Shown here: positions 60,165 to 64,000 of the stretch, one piece after another
How positions within the stretch are numbered: the stretch's first letter is position 1
Layout of the letters: each line of letters begins with the position of its first letter
Assembly (NCBI GenBank): GCA_963713805.1
Contig: CAVQNF010000026.1
Coordinates: forward strand, 1 to 64,000
From: GAS188 sp963713805
GTDB taxonomy: Bacteria; Pseudomonadota; Alphaproteobacteria; Rhizobiales; Beijerinckiaceae
DNA: 64,000 nucleotides
Direction: 5' to 3'
The notes under the pieces: generated by a model
What the model was told of the DNA's origin: nothing
Databases searched by the model: none
The model's input: only the letters and a program-made list of their open reading frames with translations
Position numbers and translations under genes: made by a program

Positions 60165-60467
60165 ATGCTCGCGCGCATGACGGATGACGCCCTTTGCGGA
60201 GCAAAGAGTGTCCGCATGGAGCAACGCACCACCGAGAAGGTCAAAAGCTTAATCGAGGAAGCGGCGCATCTGCTCGGGGTCAACGCGTCCGAATTCACGA
60301 CGGTGGCGGCAGCCAAGGCCGCGCGAGCCACATTGCAAGAGTATCACATGACCGTGGTGGCGTCGCAGGATCATGCCGCTTTTTCTCGAGCTTTGGACGC
60401 GGTTGAGCCTACCAACGATCTCGTGAACCTCATGCGCATGCACGCTGACGTTTCCGAACGTAAATGA
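60165..60467 (+). CDS. DUF1778-type antitoxin (ribbon-helix-helix, TacA-like)
   Basis: An intact protein of about 100 residues from ATG 60165, with GGGAGA six bases upstream. A further in-frame start 48 bases upstream is inside the promoter. The RHH region reads SVRMEQRTTEKVKSLIEEAA, then HLLGVNASEFTTVAAAKAAR. A C-terminal toxin-neutralising tail has FSRALDAVEPTNDLVNLM. The stop overlaps the toxin ATG (ATGA), a hallmark of two-gene TA modules. GC is lower than in neighbours, suggesting transfer. Confidence 0.87.
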   Translation: MLARMTDDALCGAKSVRMEQRTTEKVKSLIEEAAHLLGVNASEFTTVAAAKAARATLQEYHMTVVASQDHAAFSRALDAVEPTNDLVNLMRMHADVSERK

Positions 60468-60997
60468 TTGACGGCGCTATTTTAGCGCATCTTCAGATTG
60501 AGCCGCTTGATCGAAAAAAACACGATCGAGCGGCTTTTTCGTGTGGGGAAAAGCGCGTTGACAATTTTCTCGCATATAATGCGGCCAGGCAACAGGACGA
60601 AGGGCACACGCGCGTGTGGGTTGCCTGTCTCGATCAAAAGCCGCAAATCATCGGCTATTATGCCATCAATGCCCACAGCGTCGACGTGAGCACGTTACCG
60701 GATATTGATCGATCCAAACTACCCCGATTTCCCACGATCTCCGCCATTTACCTTTCGGTCGTCGGCGTCCATTCAGGCTACCAAAACTGCGGAATTGGCA
60801 GCTACCTGATGGCCGACGCATTTCGACGATCCGCCAAAGCAGCTGAGGCAATTGGCGCTTATTTCATCGTTCTCGACGCCCTGAACGAAAAAGCCGCCGC
60901 GCTCTATCGAAGGCTGGGCTTTGTCGATCTCGCCGGGCACGCTCCGCGTATGCTCATCAAAATGAGCCAGATTTCAAAGGCTGTGGCCGCCCGATAG
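60464..60997 (+). CDS. GNAT-family acetyltransferase toxin (TacT-like)
   Basis: An intact 177-residue protein. It opens IEPLDRKKHDRAAFSCGEKR, then VDNFLAYNAARQQDEGHTRV, typical of TacT/AtaT-type toxins. The acetyl-CoA-binding region is SVVGVHSGYQNCGIGSYLMA (Q-x-x-G-x-G form), and the end FIVLDALNEKAAALYRRLGF is the conserved C-terminal half. Such toxins acetylate charged tRNAs and stop translation. It shares a four-base overlap with the antitoxin gene. Neither gene is frame-broken, and codon use is AT-richer than elsewhere. Confidence 0.9.
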   Translation: MIDGAILAHLQIEPLDRKKHDRAAFSCGEKRVDNFLAYNAARQQDEGHTRVWVACLDQKPQIIGYYAINAHSVDVSTLPDIDRSKLPRFPTISAIYLSVVGVHSGYQNCGIGSYLMADAFRRSAKAAEAIGAYFIVLDALNEKAAALYRRLGFVDLAGHAPRMLIKMSQISKAVAAR

Positions 60998-61061
60998 CCT
61001 CGCTCGCGACCGAGAGCATGTGTGGCCTCTCTGCCGAGGGACGCCACGCAAAACCGGGGCC

Positions 61062-62074
61062 TCAGCGCAAAGGCGGCAGATCGAGCCAGCCCGCGGCGCC
61101 CTGCGTCGTGCCGAAGGCGAGCCGCGCGCCGGCGTCGTCCCAGGCAAGCGCCGAGATCGCGCCCGCGAAGGCGGAGGCGCGGCGCACGAGGAGCTCGGCG
61201 CCGTCCGTCAGCCGGCACATCAAGACGCAGCCATCGTCATAGCCGATCGAGGTGACCGAGCGCCTTCGGATGGCAAGCGACCGCGGTGACGCGCGCGGGG
61301 CGCACGCCGCATTCGCGCGGCGCCTTGCCCATCGGGCCGTCCTTGTCGGCGAAGGGCCAGAGGATGCAGGCCTCAGCCCCGCTCGTCGCGAGAAATTTGC
61401 CGTCATGGGACCAGGAGAGCGAGCGGCTCTTCCCCGGATAGCCCGTCATCCGCATGTGCTTCTTGTCGGCCAATTTCCAGCCGTGCAATGCGTTCTCCTG
61501 CATCGAGGTCACGAGGAAGCGCCCATCCGGCGAGAAGGTGACGTCGAGATGCGAACCCTTCCAGTCGAAGAGGTCGGGCGCGCTCGAGGCGTTCGGAAAC
61601 CACAGGCTCGCGCCCCCGTTATGGGCGTAGGCGAGGCGGTATCCCTTCGGCGCGAAGGCGAGCCCGCGCACGCTCGAGGGAGCGGTCATCTCCTTGAGCT
61701 TGCCGTCCTTTTGCAGCACCTTCACGCTTCGGCCGGCCGACCAGGCGAGCGCGCCCGAAGGCGAGAGCGCCACCGCGTCGATCCATTTGCCCTTCTCGTC
61801 GGCGAGCGTCTCGACCGCGCCCGAAGCATCGATCCGAAGCAGGCGGCCGTCATCGCCGCCCGTGAACAGCGCCTTGGCGTCACGGGTCGAAAACCTGCAC
61901 CGCGCCCGCATGCGCGGCGATCTCGCGCGCCTCCTCGCCAAGGCGCAGCACCACGCGTCCGTCGCCGAGCGCGAAGCCGACCGTCTCGCCGAGGAAACAG
62001 GCCCCGCTGACATGCGCGTCGAGCTCGAAGCTCGTGACATGCTCGGTGAGCGAGATCGAATCCGGGATGGTCAC
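61062..62074 (-). CDS. WD40-repeat protein
   Basis: About 336 residues in three frame segments, with breaks near 61260 and 61880. It begins VTIPDSISLTEHVTSFELDA with a GTG at 62074 and shows repeated blades such as KWIDAVALSPSGALAWSAGR, SVRGLAFAPKGYRLAYAHNG, LDVTFSPDGRFLVTSMQENA and SRSLSWSHDGKFLATSGAEA. About six or seven blades give a beta-propeller. It has no signal peptide. It lies 26 bases downstream of the CobW-type GTPase gene, an association seen in other alphaproteobacteria and suggestive of a metal-homeostasis role. Confidence 0.8.
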
Positions 62075-62099
62075 GGTGGCGCTCCGATCGGAAACGCCC

Positions 62100-63200
62100 T
62101 CACGCCGCGCAAGCGAGGAAGCCCTTGCGGATGGCTCCCTCGTCGAGATGGCGGCCGATGAACACGATCTTGCTTTCGCGCTTCTCGCCCTCCTTCCAAG
62201 GGCGCTGCAAGTCACCGTCGAGGATCATATGGACGCCCTGGAAGACGAAGCGCTTCGGCTCGCCCTTGAAGGCCAATATGCCTTTCGAGCGCAGGATATC
62301 GACGCCGCGCGTCTGCGTCAGCTCATTGATCCAAGGCATGAATTTCTCGGGGTCGACCTCGCCCTCGATGCTCGCCGAGACCGACTGCATCTCCTCGTCG
62401 TGATAATGCTTCAGCCCGCCGTGCGAATGCGCCTTTGCGGCGTCGAGCCGGCCGAGGCTCCATTTCCGTTATCGTGAGCATGGTGGGCATGGTCGTGGTG
62501 GTCATGATCATGCCCATGCGCGGTGGTGATCGTGATCATGGTCGTGGGCCTCTTCTCGTCGAGGAAGGCCGGCTCGATCTCGAGGATGCGCTCGAGGTCG
62601 AAGGCTTCGCGCCCGAGCACGGCATCGAGCGGGACCGCGCATTTTTGCGTGCGGTGCAGCTTGGCATAGGGGTTGAGGCCGCGGATGCGCGCCTCGACCT
62701 CTTCGAGCTGGTCCTTCGTCACGAGATCGGTCTTGTTGAGCAAGATCACGTCCGCGAAGGCGATCTGGTTCTTGGCTTCCGGCGCGTCCTTGAGCCGGTC
62801 GAGGAGCCAGCGCGCATCCGCGACCGTCACCACCGCGTCGAGCTTCGCGGCGGCGCCCGACATCGGCGTCGACGAAGAAGGTCTGGGCGACGGGCGCCGG
62901 ATCGGCGAGCCCGGTCGTCTCGACGATGATGGCGTCGAACTTGCCCTTGCGCTTCATCAGCCCCTCGACGATGCGGATGAGGTCGCCGCGCACGGTGCAG
63001 CAGATGCAGCCGTTGTTCATCTCGAAGATTTCCTCGTCGGCGCCGACCACGAGCTCGTTGTCGATGCCGATCTCGCCGAACTCATTGACGATGACCGCGA
63101 ATTTCCGCCCGTGCTCCTCGGTGAGGATGCGGTTGAGCAGGGTGGTCTTGCCGGCGCCGAGATAGCCGGTGAGGACGGTGACGGGGATCTTGTCGGACAT
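62100..63200 (-). CDS. CobW/ZNG1-like GTPase, metallochaperone
   Basis: About 365 residues in three frame segments (breaks near 62860 and 62455). The G domain starts MSDKIPVTVLTGYLGAGKTT with the P-loop, then CICC at residues 65-68 (GCICCTVRGDL), the COG0523 metal-binding motif, and LLNKTDLV as the G4 motif. A histidine-rich linker (HGHDHDHHDHAHHAHDN) precedes the C-terminal CobW_C domain (FVFQGVHMILDGDLQRPWKE). It likely delivers zinc to client enzymes under zinc limitation. It is followed by the WD40 gene. No Zur-box could be assigned by eye. Confidence 0.88.
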
Positions 63201-63242
63201 GGAGGCTCGGCTCTGCCTCGAATTGCAAACGGGAAATAGATA

Positions 63243-63365
63243 ATGGCTGAAGCGACGATGGGAATGGAGCGCCGGCGCTTCTCGAACGTGCGCCACGCGC
63301 CTTCCTTCATGCCGATCAACATTGACGGGGGCAAGTCCCGCGTCAAGTCGAGGCCGAAGCGCTGA
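63243..63365 (+). CDS. Small basic ORF of unknown function
   Basis: An uninterrupted 40-codon frame reads MAEATMGMERRRFSNVRHAP followed by SFMPINIDGGKSRVKSRPKR, ending TGA at 63363-63365. Composition is ordered, not shadow-like. There is a hydrophobic SFMPINI centre and a strongly basic C-terminus. It is divergent from the CobW-type gene. I see only a weak GGGA upstream. No family is known to me, so it may be a small regulatory or ribosome-associated protein or chance. Confidence 0.4.
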   Translation: MAEATMGMERRRFSNVRHAPSFMPINIDGGKSRVKSRPKR

Positions 63366-63388
63366 AAGCGAACGCACGGTCCGAAGCG

Positions 63389-63417
63389 TTGACTTTCCCC
63401 TATGCCTCTTGCATAAG
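63389..63417 (+). promoter_or_regulatory. Putative rpmH promoter
   Basis: TTGACT at 63389-63394 and CATAAG at 63412-63417 are separated by 17 bases and lie about 115 bases before rpmH. The -35 is strong. The -10 matches the consensus at four positions. A leader of about 100 bases would follow. Confidence 0.4.
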
Positions 63418-63532
63418 CCCGCCGTTCCGTCAGCGCAGCGATTTTTCTCTCGGACAGGCCGCCCGAACGGCTGAGCCGGTCCCGAGAGCCCCGATTTTCA
63501 AATTCGCGGCCGTCATCTTTGGAGTTCGTTCC

Positions 63533-63667
63533 GTGAAACGCACCTATCAGCCGAGCAAGCTCGTCCGCAAGCGCCGGCATGGTTTTCGGGCTCGCATGGG
63601 CACGGTCGGCGGCCGCAGGGTCATCGCGACGCGGCGCGCGCACGGCCGCAAGAAGCTCTCCGCCTGA
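63533..63667 (+). CDS. rpmH: 50S ribosomal protein L34
   Basis: An intact 44-residue protein from a GTG at 63533: V-K-R-T-Y-Q-P-S-K-L-V-R-K-R-R-H-G-F-R-A, then RMGTVGGRRVIATRRAHGRK and KLSA. It matches L34 along its length. The start codon is GTG, and the frame upstream is open but unconserved. It is followed 26 bases later by rnpA, the universal arrangement. Confidence 0.96.
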   Translation: MKRTYQPSKLVRKRRHGFRARMGTVGGRRVIATRRAHGRKKLSA

Positions 63668-63693
63668 CGGGCGAGAGCGAAATTGCGTCCAGC

Positions 63694-64000
63694 ATGGCAA
63701 GGGCAGCGAAGCCGCAAGGCGATGAGCCGCTCGGGCGCTTGACCCGTTCGGCCGAGTTCCAGGGGCTGCGGCGGCGGCAAGAACTACGAAGGGAAGTTCG
63801 GCCGCATGCGCGCCGTCGCAAGGCAGCGAAGCGCCGCGTTCTCCTTTCGCGCTGCGCGTCGGCCTCATCGTTCCCGGGAAGCTCGGCAACGCGCCGCAGC
63901 GCAACCGGATCAAGCGGCGGCTTCGTGAGGGCATGCGGCGAGCATGGGTTTCAGGGGGCTTCGAGCTTCGGAAAGCACGGTCGTGACGGTGCGTCGATGG
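63694..64000 (+). CDS. rnpA: Ribonuclease P protein component, partial at window edge
   Basis: It starts MARAAKPQGDEPLGRLTRSA with ATG at 63694 (the RSAEFQGLRRR segment is the RnpA N-terminal helix). After frame changes near 63775 and 63840 it continues KLGNAPQRNRIKRRLREGMR, carrying the conserved RNRxKRRLRE motif that binds the precursor tRNA. The frame then runs to the window end, with a TGA at 63984 that is probably due to a further frame break. The 3' end and any downstream yidC/engB are not visible. Confidence 0.85.
   Translation, partial: MARAAKPQGDEPLGRLTRSAEFQGLRRRQELRREVRPHARRRKAAKRRVLLSRCASASSFPGSSATRRSATGSSGGFVRACGEHGFQGASSFGKHGRDGASM

Overview
The window is GC-rich chromosomal DNA from an alphaproteobacterium, most likely a member of the Hyphomicrobiales (Rhizobiales). 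The evidence is a circularly permuted, two-piece tmRNA; a tRNA-His with G1:U72 and A73 instead of G-1:C73; a MucR/Ros regulator; alphaproteobacterial SspB followed by DUF4169 and a ribbon-helix-helix gene; an RcdA (DUF1465)/DUF1192 pair beside an L31 gene; and Rhizobiales-type dispersed palindromes. I cannot name the genus. Methylocystaceae/Beijerinckiaceae-like relatives are plausible but unproven.

Layout. 0-6.4 kb: 3' end of rpmE, rcdA and DUF1192, a quinone oxidoreductase, and a sugar ABC operon without an ATPase. 6.4-14 kb: a small conserved protein, an orphan methylmalonyl-CoA mutase small subunit, an MFS carrier, Fe-type superoxide dismutase, a ChbG/HpnK-type deacetylase, an AT-richer gene-poor stretch and mucR. 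14-25 kb: oligopeptidase B-like peptidase, tRNA-His, class III aminotransferase, TerC/YjbE, Sfp-type transferase, an inverted-repeat element, thyA, DUF6065, ssrA (tmRNA) and sspB-DUF4169-RHH. 25-40 kb: an AsmA-like giant, a D-lactate dehydrogenase-type flavoprotein, a thioesterase, adenine deaminase, an autotransporter remnant, an AraC regulator, and a surface-glycan cluster (deacetylase, glycosyltransferase, trmL, membrane nucleotide-sugar dehydratase). 40-53 kb: fdxA, ridA, HisE-like, a divergent Nramp, a YfgM-like TPR protein, a hydrolase, thiolase, META-domain protein, aminotransferase, ispG, kdsD/kpsF, EthD-like and SDR genes. 53-64 kb: tRNA-Trp, SRP RNA-dnaX-ybaB-aat, an L36 gene, TPR protein, hydrolase, a DUF1778/GNAT toxin-antitoxin pair, a WD40 protein plus CobW-type GTPase, a small basic ORF, rpmH and the start of rnpA.

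The dominant feature is that roughly half of the protein genes, including essential ones (dnaX, ispG, thyA, ybaB, rnpA), are interrupted by single-base frame changes, about 80 by my reading. Nearly all are +1 insertions, usually G or C. Where conserved residues let me place them, they tend to fall between codons. RNA genes and many other CDSs are intact. The simplest explanation is uncorrected indels in the assembly. I therefore give whole-gene coordinates across the frame breaks and label these entries CDS rather than pseudogene, except where sequence is clearly missing. I found no convincing novel defence or biosynthetic system.
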